This document shows positions 22,788-30,235 of a stretch of DNA of 33,960 nucleotides, one piece after another. The position numbers were made by a program, and so were the translations under genes. Numbering within the stretch: the stretch's first letter is position 1; every line of letters begins with the position of its first letter. This DNA comes from an uncultured Anaerolineaceae bacterium (GTDB lineage Bacteria > Chloroflexota > Anaerolineae > Promineifilales > Promineifilaceae): positions 1 to 33,960 of the forward strand of contig CALBTC010000319.1 in the NCBI GenBank assembly GCA_937967805.1, read 5' to 3'. The notes below the pieces were generated by a model, which was not told the origin of the DNA, did no database searches, and saw nothing but the letters and a program-made list of their open reading frames with translations.

Positions 22788-23045
22788 ATGTCAACGACAG
22801 CTATTTATTTGCCCATCTCCCGCCAGGGAAATCTTACTTTTTTGAACCAGGTTATTTTGAGCAGCAACCGGCGCGTGATACCGCCCGGTGTGGTCGGCAC
22901 GCTGCGCCAGCTGCAAAACCGTTACCCGAATGTTGTTTTTGAAGATGGTCCGGTAGATAAGGAGATCGACATGGCTACCGGCGACGTTATTAAGGCTGCC
23001 CCCTTTTGCAAGGATTACGATACATCTTTGGAGGTAATCAGATGA
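22788..23045 (+). CDS. Small protein of unknown function
   Basis: ATG 22788 follows CTACAAGGAGAAATCACA. The 85-residue product (IYLPISRQGNLTFLNQVILS; VVGTLRQLQNRYPNVVFEDG) is soluble and mixed alpha/beta. The stop overlaps the next start (ATGA). No motif recognised. Confidence 0.6.
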   Translation: MSTTAIYLPISRQGNLTFLNQVILSSNRRVIPPGVVGTLRQLQNRYPNVVFEDGPVDKEIDMATGDVIKAAPFCKDYDTSLEVIR

Positions 23046-23254
23046 ATAATTGCAACTGCATAGCGTATCCATTCCCTCATCGGCCAGGCAGTGGCCAATG
23101 TATCTCAAAACAAGTGCATGAACAGCTAACCGGTATGGGCCACAAAGCCGAGCAGGGAGACGTGGAAGCGATCATCGAGGCATATGGTCACAATCCCGAA
23201 TTGTGTGCAGCTGAGTTAATCGCCGAAGGCTTGACCCTCAAAGGATTTGTCTAA
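23042..23254 (+). CDS. Small cysteine-containing protein
   Basis: ATG 23042 overlaps the previous stop; GGAGG lies upstream inside that gene. The 70 residues begin NNCNCIAYPFPHRPGSGQC, a CxC ... H ... C cluster that could bind zinc or a metal cluster, followed by helices (KAEQGDVEAIIEAYGHNPEL). Similar N-termini occur in small phage proteins of unknown role. Confidence 0.6.
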   Translation: MNNCNCIAYPFPHRPGSGQCISKQVHEQLTGMGHKAEQGDVEAIIEAYGHNPELCAAELIAEGLTLKGFV

Positions 23255-23288
23255 CCAACCCGCCCGGCCGAGAGACTGGGCCCCTTAT

Positions 23289-23331
23289 TTCGTGACGACC
23301 AGGCCGCTGCCGGCAGCTGCACCAGTCACGA
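23289..23331. repeat. GTGACG inverted repeat, copy 14
   Basis: TTCGTGAC ... GTCACGAT, before the leader of the 23356 gene. Confidence 0.8.
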
Positions 23332-23355
23332 TACCCACAAGGAGAAATCACACAC

Positions 23356-23541
23356 ATGAATACCCAGCAAGAATACGATTTGCTTATGCAGGCCATCCAC
23401 AAACTTGGCGAAATCAACATGAAGCGCAAAAAGCAGGCCCAACACGACATGAGCGCCTGCCAGTGTTATCAGTGCCTGGCTTATCGCACGCTCCAGCAGG
23501 AGGCCAGATTAATCAAACGGCAGACGGTGCCCCATGCTTAA
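23356..23541 (+). CDS. Small protein with CxC..C motif
   Basis: ATG 23356 follows CACAAGGAGAAATCACACAC. The 61-residue basic helical product (YDLLMQAIHKLGEINMKRKK) carries ACQCYQC, a possible zinc knuckle half. The next gene overlaps its end by eight bases. No family recognised. Confidence 0.6.
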   Translation: MNTQQEYDLLMQAIHKLGEINMKRKKQAQHDMSACQCYQCLAYRTLQQEARLIKRQTVPHA

Positions 23542-23776
23542 CCAGTCTGCTATCTACTACGGCCGCGAGGCGCTTGTTTTATCCGAAGAAAAGCCAATCA
23601 ACACCCGGCTGGCCAAGGGGCACGTTTTTCTGTCGTTTGTCAGCGACAAAGGCGAGACGTCTAACCTGGTTATTTTGAAGTTGACCCCACAGGCTGCCCA
23701 ACGCTTTGCCAGGCAGCTGCTAGGCGCAATCCCCAACAGTACAGAAGCCGCCCGGCTTGACCTCTCAACCAGTTAA
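23534..23776 (+). CDS. Small protein of unknown function
   Basis: ATG 23534 overlaps the preceding gene. The 80 residues (INTRLAKGHVFLSFVSDKGE; LVILKLTPQAAQRFARQLLG) suggest a beta sheet capped by a helix. It is the last gene of the early block; a strong terminator follows 22 bp later. Confidence 0.6.
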   Translation: MLNQSAIYYGREALVLSEEKPINTRLAKGHVFLSFVSDKGETSNLVILKLTPQAAQRFARQLLGAIPNSTEAARLDLSTS

Positions 23777-23797
23777 TTTTCCAGGCAGTAGCCAACC

Positions 23798-23834
23798 GGC
23801 CCGGCCGATCCAGATGGATCGGCCGGGCTTTTTT
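23798..23834 (+). terminator. Strong terminator closing the early block
   Basis: 13-bp perfect stem GCCCGGCCGATCC/GGATCGGCCGGGC with a 4-nt loop and T6. A second, looser hairpin with T6 follows at 23839-23903. Confidence 0.95.
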
Positions 23835-24025
23835 GCGTTTGGGCACCGCTGCTGTAAAGGCAAAGCCCTGGGCTGGCGTGGCCTCGGAGGGTGCTTTTTT
23901 GTTGCTCAAAAACCACCCCCCGAACCCCCCCTCAAAAAACGCCTGGTCTTGAAAGGGTCAAAATCGCTTATTTGACCAAACTTCTGTTATTTGATTACAA
24001 AGTATTCTTGAACCGACCAGGTGCT

Positions 24026-24125
24026 GGAAGGCGTTAGTTCCCCGAGTTCGTTGTAAGAGTCTCACCGCCACTGAACAATCCCCGGTGCCGTTTGCCCTCG
24101 CCTGCGGCGAGGTCTAACGCCTTCC
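24026..24125 (+). ncRNA. Structured element D (four-copy family)
   Basis: Closing stem GGAAGGCGTTAG/CTAACGCCTTCC (12 bp) followed by TTCCCCG. P3 is CAATC.CCCGGTGCC.GTTTG (24076-24094) and P4 CCTCGCC/GGCGAGG with loop TGC (24096-24112). No rightward gene follows for 500 bp; a small minus-strand gene lies beyond. Confidence 0.7.
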
Positions 24126-24196
24126 GTATCAATCTCTGCTACCATGAAAGTCCAGATGCGTTGCCCCACCTGCGCTTCCCTATCGGCTAATGCCCT

Positions 24197-24355
24197 TTAA
24201 GGCTGCTTCTGTTTCTTGCCAGAGTCCGAAGCAGCCTTTCCCTTTTCCCGCTCACGCCACCACTGCCGAAAGCGACCTGCAATATACCGGTACACTTTAT
24301 CAACTATGATGTGAACAACCTTCGTACAAATTGCCATTAAAACCTTCTCTATCAT
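24197..24355 (-). CDS. 52-residue basic peptide, leftward
   Basis: Minus-strand ATG 24355 has AAAGGAG at ideal spacing. The product begins MIEKVLMAICTKVVHIIVDK, continues with an arginine/tryptophan-rich helix (YRYIAGRFRQWWREREKGK) and ends in a charged tail. The N-terminal half is amphipathic to hydrophobic, so membrane association is possible. The gene ends in the hairpin AAGGCTGCTTC/GAAGCAGCCTT (24198-24237), which could stop its transcript. It points against all neighbours and lies between element D and the terminase. Unknown function. Confidence 0.5.
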   Translation of the reverse strand: MIEKVLMAICTKVVHIIVDKVYRYIAGRFRQWWREREKGKAASDSGKKQKQP

Positions 24356-24657
24356 CAGAACTCTCCTTTAAAATAAGATTTGATTTATAGAAAAACAGAC
24401 TACATCTTTTAGTGCGTGCGCTCCAGTTTGCGCCTATTGCGAGCACTGTAGCATGACCGCTTTTACACCGTCTAAAAGAAATGATACGAATTCCCGCCAA
24501 CAACCCGTTGGCGACCGCAGGAAAATCTAGTCCCTTCACCCTATTAATTTCCTCAACATCCGAATCACAATTAAGTCTGAGTTGCTCACTTTTCGCGCAA
24601 CTTATCTAGGACTATTGGCACAGCCGCCCGCGCCGTTCGGCGTGATTCGGACAAAAA

Positions 24658-25218
24658 ATGAGCAAAAAAAGCACCATCGAAGCCGACATTGCAGAAGACC
24701 TGCTTGAGGAAACGGCCGTTCCCAATATTGACCGCACACCGCCACCCACCTGGCTGGACGCAGCCCGGCCGCACCTGGCGGCTATCACCGGACGCAATGC
24801 GATTAAGAAGCGCAACACCGTTTTTGATTTTGCCGTGAGCCAGGTGCTAAATACCAAAATGACGTGGGGGCGGGGAACGGGCCACTGTGCCCGGTCTACC
24901 TGGCTGGGCCATTGGCAGCACGAGCCGCAGGTGAAGGCGACGCTTACGGCCGTTCTGGAAACCATCCAGACCGAGCGGACCAATGCGGCAGCCACGGCCG
25001 TTGATGAAGCGATGCTCATGCTGCAAGAGGCAGCCCCGGAAGCGGCACAAATCCTCATTGGCCTACTCACCAAAACCAAGAGCGCGAAGGTGCTACGACT
25101 GGTAGCTAACAGCATCCTTGACCGAGCCAGCAAGAAGACGGCCGTTAAGCAGGACCAGATCGAGCTCCCCGGTTTGGATACTGCACTCACCAAGATTTTT
25201 GGCGATGAGGACGAATAA
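24658..25218 (+). CDS. terS: Terminase small subunit (probable)
   Basis: Recognises the packaging site and feeds DNA to the large terminase. The 186-residue helical protein lies 12 bp before the large terminase, the standard place. The N-terminal part could include a DNA-binding helix pair (AIKKRNTVFDFAVSQVLNTK); the rest is a helical oligomerisation region (LMLQEAAPEAAQILIGLLTK; VLRLVANSILDRASKK). The initiation site is weak (no clear Shine-Dalgarno). Named by position and size; the sequence alone is not diagnostic. The gene is rich in ACGGCCGT, unlike the early block. Confidence 0.6.
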   Translation: MSKKSTIEADIAEDLLEETAVPNIDRTPPPTWLDAARPHLAAITGRNAIKKRNTVFDFAVSQVLNTKMTWGRGTGHCARSTWLGHWQHEPQVKATLTAVLETIQTERTNAAATAVDEAMLMLQEAAPEAAQILIGLLTKTKSAKVLRLVANSILDRASKKTAVKQDQIELPGLDTALTKIFGDEDE

Positions 25219-25230
25219 ACGGCCGTTCTG

Positions 25231-26661
25231 ATGACCACCGCCTCAGTTCCCCAACGCGAGCTTACAAGATGCCTTAAGGCGGCGTACAACGCGGGCATGG
25301 CCCGGCAGCAAATCGGCCGATTCTTGCGAGCCGGCTACGTGCCGCAGCCGAAGCAGATGCTGTTTCATGCCGCAGCGCGTGAAGCTGATCACTCACTCGG
25401 CCCGACGCTGATCGCCATGGGCGGCGCACGCGGGCCAGGCAAGAGCCACGCATCCATTGAGCAGGCGGCGGTTGACGATTGCCAGCGCGTGCCTGGCTTG
25501 AAAGTTCTGTTTCTGCGTAAGGTGGGGAAGGCGGCTCGGGAGAGCTTTAACGACCTGAGGCGCAAGACGCTGACCCACGTGGCCCACGATTACCGGGAGT
25601 ATTCCGGGCTGCTGATGTTCCCCAACGGCTCGATGATTCTAGTCGGCAACTTCCTGCGGGAAGATGACATCGACAAATACCTGGGAATTGAGTACGACCT
25701 GATTGTCATCGAGGAAGTCACCCAGCTGAGCAAGGACAGGTTCAAAATGCTTCGCGGTTCCCTACGGACCAGTAAGCAGAACTGGCGGCCGCGGATGTAT
25801 CTGACGACCAATCCCGGCGGCGTCGGTCATGCCTGGTTCAAAGAGATGTTCGTCATGCCCTGGCGCCTGGCCCAGGCGGGACGAGGCATTGAGACGGACA
25901 CCCGTTTTATCCCCGCTAATTACAAAGACAACAAGTTCTTGAACAAAGAGTACATTGTTTACCTGCTCTCGCTTACCGGTGTGTTGGGCCGGATGTGGCG
26001 CGATGGTGATTGGGATGTGGGCGCAGGCCAATTCTTTACCAATTGGGACTATGAGCGGCATGTGATACGGCCGTTCAATGAGGGCATCATCCCGTCGCAT
26101 TGGCCGCTGTGGGTGAGCCTGGATTATGGCTTTCAGCACCCGACGGCCGTTTATTGGCACACGCAGCTGGAGAACAATGTCTACACGGTGGCGGAGCACG
26201 TGGCCAACCGCTGGCTGCCGCAACAGCACGCGACTGAGATTGTCCGAATCACGAAAAGGCTGGGACGTGAAATTGACAGCGTAGAAAAGTTTGTGGCCGG
26301 AACAGATGTGTTTGCTCAGCGAGGTGACAGCCAGGGAAAGACGATTGCCGACCAATATATGGACCAGGGCATTCTATTAGAGCCAGCCAACACTGACCGG
26401 GTGGCGGGCGCGGCCGAGATGCTGCGCAGGTTGGGCAATCCGGAGGCTAACATTGATCCCACCTGGTTTATTTGGGATACCTGCCCACGGCTCATCGAAA
26501 CCATCCCAGCCATGCAGCACGACCCCAAACGCGTGGAGGATGTGTTGAAGGTCAATGCCAATCTAGAGGGCAAGGAGGGCGATGACCCTTACGACAGCTC
26601 ACGTTATGGGCTCATGGAGCGCATTAGCCTAGAGCCTGATGGCGTGATGGTGAGCTATTAA
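25231..26661 (+). CDS. terL: Terminase large subunit
   Basis: ATP-driven motor and nuclease that packages and cuts phage DNA. The 476 residues show Walker A GGARGPGKS (64-72), Walker B LIVIEE (157-162), the coupling motif TTNP (192-195) and the RNase H-like nuclease acids D298 (SLDYGF), D359 (AGTDVF) and D451/D452/D455 (DDPYDSSRYG). All key residues are present, so the protein should be functional. It follows the small subunit by 12 bp and is separated from the portal by an unusual 4.6-kb insert carrying restriction-modification genes. Confidence 0.95.
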   Translation: MTTASVPQRELTRCLKAAYNAGMARQQIGRFLRAGYVPQPKQMLFHAAAREADHSLGPTLIAMGGARGPGKSHASIEQAAVDDCQRVPGLKVLFLRKVGKAARESFNDLRRKTLTHVAHDYREYSGLLMFPNGSMILVGNFLREDDIDKYLGIEYDLIVIEEVTQLSKDRFKMLRGSLRTSKQNWRPRMYLTTNPGGVGHAWFKEMFVMPWRLAQAGRGIETDTRFIPANYKDNKFLNKEYIVYLLSLTGVLGRMWRDGDWDVGAGQFFTNWDYERHVIRPFNEGIIPSHWPLWVSLDYGFQHPTAVYWHTQLENNVYTVAEHVANRWLPQQHATEIVRITKRLGREIDSVEKFVAGTDVFAQRGDSQGKTIADQYMDQGILLEPANTDRVAGAAEMLRRLGNPEANIDPTWFIWDTCPRLIETIPAMQHDPKRVEDVLKVNANLEGKEGDDPYDSSRYGLMERISLEPDGVMVSY

Positions 26662-26731
26662 TCATGACAAAAGTGAAAAATTCACAGAAAGTTTGAAGTG
26701 CATTTACAGTAACTTTGCATTAAGATTGTAC

Positions 26732-26780
26732 GGGCTGCCTTGACCGTCAACGAACTCGCACTTCTTGACGATGGGCAGCT
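26732..26780 (+). promoter_or_regulatory. Hairpin with 13-nt loop motif, copy 1
   Basis: Outer stem GGGCTGCC/GGGCAGCT, inner stem CGTCAA/TTGACG, loop containing GAACTCGCACTTC (26752-26764), then CTTCTTT. The loop is identical to that of the hairpin at 27345, while both stems differ but still pair. Terminator-like and placed after terL. Confidence 0.65.
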
Positions 26781-26827
26781 CTTCTTTATTGCATTACCCA
26801 ATGCGCTTAAGTAACCTACACCTTGAG

Positions 26828-26878
26828 TTCATGACGAAGCGGGCTGCGATCAACACAGATCCGAAACAGTGTCACGAT
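26828..26878. repeat. GTGACG inverted repeat, copy 15
   Basis: TTCATGAC ... GTCACGAT; a single extra half-site TTTCATGACGG follows at 26881. Confidence 0.65.
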
Positions 26879-26991
26879 TTTTTCATGACGGTCAGGCGTT
26901 CCAGGAAGATCCACAGCTACACGACAAGCCTAAGTAACCCTTTCGGCCGTAGTGAAACGGCCGTTTCCTCACCACAAACAGTTTTGCACGG

Positions 26992-27019
26992 TTGACTGTA
27001 AAGCAAAGACAGTTACAAT
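26992..27019 (+). promoter_or_regulatory. Promoter of a candidate ncRNA
   Basis: TTGACT (26992-26997), 16 bp, TACAAT (27014-27019). A 14-bp palindrome GAAACGGCCGTTTC precedes it (26954-26967). Confidence 0.6.
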
Positions 27020-27025
27020 GTTTAC

Positions 27026-27188
27026 ACGCTGGTTGTTCTGAGGTATTGGCTAAAGACTCCTCCCCCAAACTGGCACGAGAGAAACGCGACTGGAACAAGG
27101 GCAACCAGGGTACGGACAGTCCCACCCCTCAGCCAATGCCATTGACTAATCCGGGAAAGCCGCCACCCTCCTGGCGGCTCTTTTTTTG
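27026..27188 (+). ncRNA. Candidate structured RNA of about 160 nt
   Basis: It lies between the promoter and a strong terminator (GCCGCCA/TGGCGGC, 27159-27178, then T7). Pairs CTGGTTG/CAACCAG (27029-27035, 27102-27108) and ATTGGCT/AGCCAAT, with a competing CTGAGG/CCTCAG, suggest a folded RNA with two states. An overlapping open frame starting at TTG 26992 runs through the promoter and terminator and has no ribosome-binding site, so it is not taken as a gene. Confidence 0.5.
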
Positions 27189-27203
27189 CCCACTACTTGC
27201 AAA

Positions 27204-27247
27204 TTTCATGACGAACGGCCGCATCGATGCCCCTCATTTGTCATGAA
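27204..27247. repeat. GTGACG inverted repeat, copy 16
   Basis: TTTCATGACG ... TTGTCATGAA, after the ncRNA terminator. Confidence 0.7.
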
Positions 27248-27271
27248 TGTTATGGTTTGCTATTATGTTGA

Positions 27272-27400
27272 GGCGAGTTCAAGGTACAGGCGGCCAGATT
27301 GCCAGTGACTTGTGACAGCAACCAAGCTATTATTTGATTCTTCGGGCCATCCGTGGTCGCCTTGAACTCGCACTTCCAGGCAAGCGGATGGCCTTTTTTT
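27272..27400 (+). promoter_or_regulatory. Putative attenuator before the R-M genes
   Basis: Terminator stem GGCCATCCG/CGGATGGCC (27345-27353, 27385-27393) with T7 ends 16 bp before the methyltransferase start. Its loop holds GAACTCGCACTTC (27364-27376). The upstream GCGAGTTCAAGG (27273-27284) is exactly complementary over 12 nt to the loop (27360-27371), so an alternative antiterminator pairing is possible. Confidence 0.6.
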
Positions 27401-27416
27401 GTTTTATGGTGAAAAG

Positions 27417-28352
27417 ATGGAACAGCTTACTTTAATCGACACGGACGAAGCACAGCCAAAAGGGGAAGTGTTTGCCCTTGACCCTGTTACCAATGGGTTT
27501 CAACTGCAATATGAGCATCCGAACGGCCGTTTATACCAGGGCGATTCAATCGATTGGCTAGCCTCTCTTGATGACGAGAGTGTAGACCTAGTTTTTGCTG
27601 ATCCACCCTACAATATCAACAAGGCAGAGTGGGATAACTTTGAGAGCCAGGAACAATATATTGAGTAGGCTATCAAATGGATAAGTAAGGTGTCACGTAT
27701 TTTGAAGCCAACTGGTTCGCTTTACGTCTGCGGCTTTTCTGAGATTCTGGCAGACTTAAAGCATCCCGCTTCTAAATATTTCAAAGGCTGCCGTTGGTTA
27801 ATATGGCACTACAAAAACAAGGCCAACCTGGGCAAAGATTGGGGGCGTTCTCATGAGAGCATCATACACTTCAGAAAGTCGGATACGACAAAGCTGAACA
27901 TCGACGATGTTCGTGTACCCTATGGTGCCCACACGCTTAAATACCCGTCGCACCCGCAAGCCGAAACTAGCGCCTATGGGAATGGCAAGAAGCGCAAGAA
28001 TTGGACACCGCACCCCAAGGGAGCGAAACCCAAAGATGTTATTGACATTCCAACTACCTGTAACGGCATGGGCGAAAAAACACCGCATCCCACACAGAAG
28101 CCAGAGGAACTAATACGCAAGTTTGTGCTGGCTTCTTCCAACGAAGGCGAGTTGGTCTTGGACCCATTTTCTGGCTCGGGTACAACCCTGGTTGTTGCCG
28201 AGCAGTTAAATCGCCGCTGGCTGGGATGCGACCTTGATGCTCAATATAACGAATGGGCAATTGAGAGACTGGAAAATGTTCGGCGCATGACTAAGGAAGA
28301 ATGGATTGCCTACGACCGTAAGACCGCAGAACGAAGGGAATCTATTCGATGA
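27417..28352 (+). pseudogene. Type II DNA methyltransferase with in-frame amber codon
   Basis: The two halves (27417-27668 and 27669-28352) are in the same frame, separated only by TAG at 27666-27668. Joined, they form a 311-codon beta-class DNA methyltransferase: motif IV DPPYNI near the N-terminus, a central target-recognition region (HESIIHFRK) and the SAM-binding motif I DPFSGSGTT near the C-terminus. Relatives usually have tryptophan after E in QYIE[W], so the TAG looks like a TGG-to-TAG change. Other genes of the element end in TAG, so reassignment is unlikely. Either a mutation, a sequencing error or readthrough. It overlaps the endonuclease start by four bases. Confidence 0.85.
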
Positions 28353-29299
28353 GCCTTATCAAAATTGTGGCCCACGCTGTTGACAAAGATAAGTTTCTCA
28401 GCCTAAGTAACTACATCTCGTTTTGTGCCAGGTACCTGGATTTTGTCGAGACCGGCCTGCAGGCTCGCATCGTGTCTCAAAACGAAAGCCATTATCAGTT
28501 TTTTCAGTATCGTCAGGAGGGAAGTTTCAACATCACCCGGCCGTTGAACTCGCTTCTTATGTACGACGCAGAGACGTTTCTGACTGCCGCACAACAATTT
28601 CTTGAAACACTGGCGCAGTTGAAGGTTGGTGAACGGCCGTCTGATGATCTGCGGCCAAATGTTATTCGCACTATCTACACCATTCAGCAATCCATAGGTG
28701 CTGCGCTTGATGGACTACCTGCCGGCAAGGCCAACCAGGCCCGTAAGGTTAATGGCGATTTGTTTGAGCGGTTCATCCGTCTGTTGATTGTGTCTCTGGA
28801 TATTGACTGTGTTTCTGGGACGATGCAGGTGCCGGTCAAAGATGTTGATGGCAAGGTATTATTGAAATCCAGCTACCAACACGACCTTATGATTAGTCAT
28901 GAAGGTGAGCTAAAAATAATCGGTTCGGTTAAGACCTCCAGCAAAGACCGCATCGACAAAGTGTTTATGGACAAATTTCTTTATAGCAAGCTGACCGACA
29001 CCGCGCTGCCTCACATCGCTATTTTCTTGAACGATGTGCAGCGCAAAAAGACGAGGCGTGAAAACAGGTATGGTGTGAGCGCCACTTTTTTGCCAGGGCA
29101 CTTTAAAGCATACACCATCAAATTAAATCCTCTAGACGGCGTGTACTACTGTGACATTCGCCCAAACATGATTGAGGATACTCTGCTGGCGCAGCATATT
29201 GGAACAATTGACCACTTTTTTTATTCTGACCTTTGGCAGCTGCTGGGAAAACATGGCCAAGAGCTTGACGAGGTGGCGATCAAAAAAGAAGAAGAATAA
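28349..29299 (+). CDS. Type II restriction endonuclease (PD-(D/E)XK)
   Basis: Partner of the upstream methyltransferase; its start overlaps that stop (ATGA). The 316-residue protein has a helical N-terminal region and a PD-(D/E)XK core with D179 (QHDLMI) and S193-V-K195 (IIGSVKTSSKDR). The SxK variant with the following KDR resembles the EcoRII, NgoMIV and Cfr10I group. The target sequence cannot be read from the protein. No stop or frameshift is seen, so it should be active, which makes the broken methyltransferase biologically awkward. Confidence 0.75.
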   Translation: MSLIKIVAHAVDKDKFLSLSNYISFCARYLDFVETGLQARIVSQNESHYQFFQYRQEGSFNITRPLNSLLMYDAETFLTAAQQFLETLAQLKVGERPSDDLRPNVIRTIYTIQQSIGAALDGLPAGKANQARKVNGDLFERFIRLLIVSLDIDCVSGTMQVPVKDVDGKVLLKSSYQHDLMISHEGELKIIGSVKTSSKDRIDKVFMDKFLYSKLTDTALPHIAIFLNDVQRKKTRRENRYGVSATFLPGHFKAYTIKLNPLDGVYYCDIRPNMIEDTLLAQHIGTIDHFFYSDLWQLLGKHGQELDEVAIKKEEE

Positions 29300-29357
29300 A
29301 TAGGTAAATATTTAGCGTGCCAAAAATTTCTGATTGGGGGGAAACGGCCGTCCTTAA

Positions 29358-30002
29358 ATGATGGACTTAAGCGAATACTTTAACCAGAGAATTTTACTCC
29401 AGAAAGAGCAATATCATTGGCTAAATCAAACTTTGGCTAATGAGAAAATTCAGGTTCACAGAATTGCCAACTTCGGATGCCAGGATGGTACAGAAACATT
29501 GACACTTGGCTATATATTAGGGGTCCAAGAAGCATGGGGGATTGATAAAAATGAAGTAGAGATCATGAACGCCCAAAGGACCCTAAAAACCATTCAAGAT
29601 ATCAAATGGACCAGAGGTGTGCCTACTAATGCTCCTGCTTTTCTTCGGCAACAAAACATCGAACATGCTGTAAAGTTCTACACTGGAGACATCAAGAGCA
29701 TAACTTCCGCTTTGCCATCAGAATACTTCGATTTGGCTTTCTGTCATTTTGTTCTCTACCACATTTGGCTGGACCAGGGCGGCGGCAGGGCAGCCCAATC
29801 AGCAGTTCAGGAAATGGCACGAGTAGTTAGAGCAGGGGGAATAATTGCAGCCAGCGAGCCAACTGTCCGTGCGGGCAAGTTTGAGATCAACTTCGAGCAA
29901 TACTTTGAGGCAAACGGCTTAAAGCCATTACACATTGAATCAAAATCTTTTGCAGAAAATCAAGACACTAAATATTTCTACGTCAAGGACAGCACTACCT
30001 AA
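29358..30002 (+). CDS. Class I SAM-dependent methyltransferase
   Basis: The 214 residues contain SAM motif I (RIANFGCQDGTETLTLGYIL), an acidic motif II (WGIDKNEVE), a central GDIKSITSALP and the strand before EMARVVRAGGIIAASEP. This is a Methyltransf_11-type fold that acts on small molecules, proteins or rarely nucleic acids; the substrate is unknown. No ribosome-binding site lies close to ATG 29358 (or 29361). It is AT-richer than its neighbours and sits after the R-M pair, so it may have come in with it. Confidence 0.75.
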   Translation: MMDLSEYFNQRILLQKEQYHWLNQTLANEKIQVHRIANFGCQDGTETLTLGYILGVQEAWGIDKNEVEIMNAQRTLKTIQDIKWTRGVPTNAPAFLRQQNIEHAVKFYTGDIKSITSALPSEYFDLAFCHFVLYHIWLDQGGGRAAQSAVQEMARVVRAGGIIAASEPTVRAGKFEINFEQYFEANGLKPLHIESKSFAENQDTKYFYVKDSTT

Positions 30003-30004
30003 CA

Positions 30005-30048
30005 TTCGTGACAAACGGCCGTCCTCGATGGCGCCAGACCGTCACGAT
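30005..30048. repeat. GTGACG inverted repeat, copy 17
   Basis: TTCGTGAC ... GTCACGAT, just after the methyltransferase stop. Confidence 0.8.
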
Positions 30049-30090
30049 TCATGACTACCAGCCGCCCAGCTCCAGCTGAAACCGTCACGA
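30048..30090. repeat. GTGACG inverted repeat, copy 18
   Basis: TTCATGACT ... CCGTCACGA, sharing its edge with copy 17. Confidence 0.75.
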
Positions 30091-30157
30091 TTTTGTGACT
30101 AAAGTCATATAAAACGAAAGGTTCCTGGTCTATATACTAAACTGACAACTTATTTTT

Positions 30158-30219
30158 GAGCGCACGACGCCCCTTTGGAACAGACCGCGAGACGGCCGTT
30201 TCAACAGGGGCGTTTTTTG
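30158..30219 (+). terminator. Terminator-type hairpin upstream of the head operon
   Basis: ACGCCCCT/AGGGGCGT (30167-30174, 30206-30213) followed by T6, ending 17 bp before ATG 30236. It shares its layout and the sequence GAGCGCA[CA]GACGCCCC with the hairpin at 33664. Confidence 0.8.
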
Positions 30220-30235
30220 TTTTCAGGCGAGACAC

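Noticed and set aside
24141..24199. 18-codon frame with CPTC near 24141
   Set aside because: It resembles the start of a zinc-ribbon protein but stops at once and overlaps the hairpin ending the minus-strand peptide gene.
26992..27246. 84-codon frame starting at TTG 26992
   Set aside because: It runs through a promoter, a strong terminator and a GTGACG repeat, and has no ribosome-binding site; a non-coding RNA fits better.
27666..27668. Amber codon reassignment in the phage
   Set aside because: Other genes of the element end in TAG (for example those ending at 8078 and 21284) with no read-through product, so TAG acts as stop here.
9919..30090. CRISPR array as an explanation for the GTGACG repeats
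   Set aside because: The repeats are inverted pairs scattered between genes over 20 kb, not regularly spaced direct repeats, and no cas gene is present.
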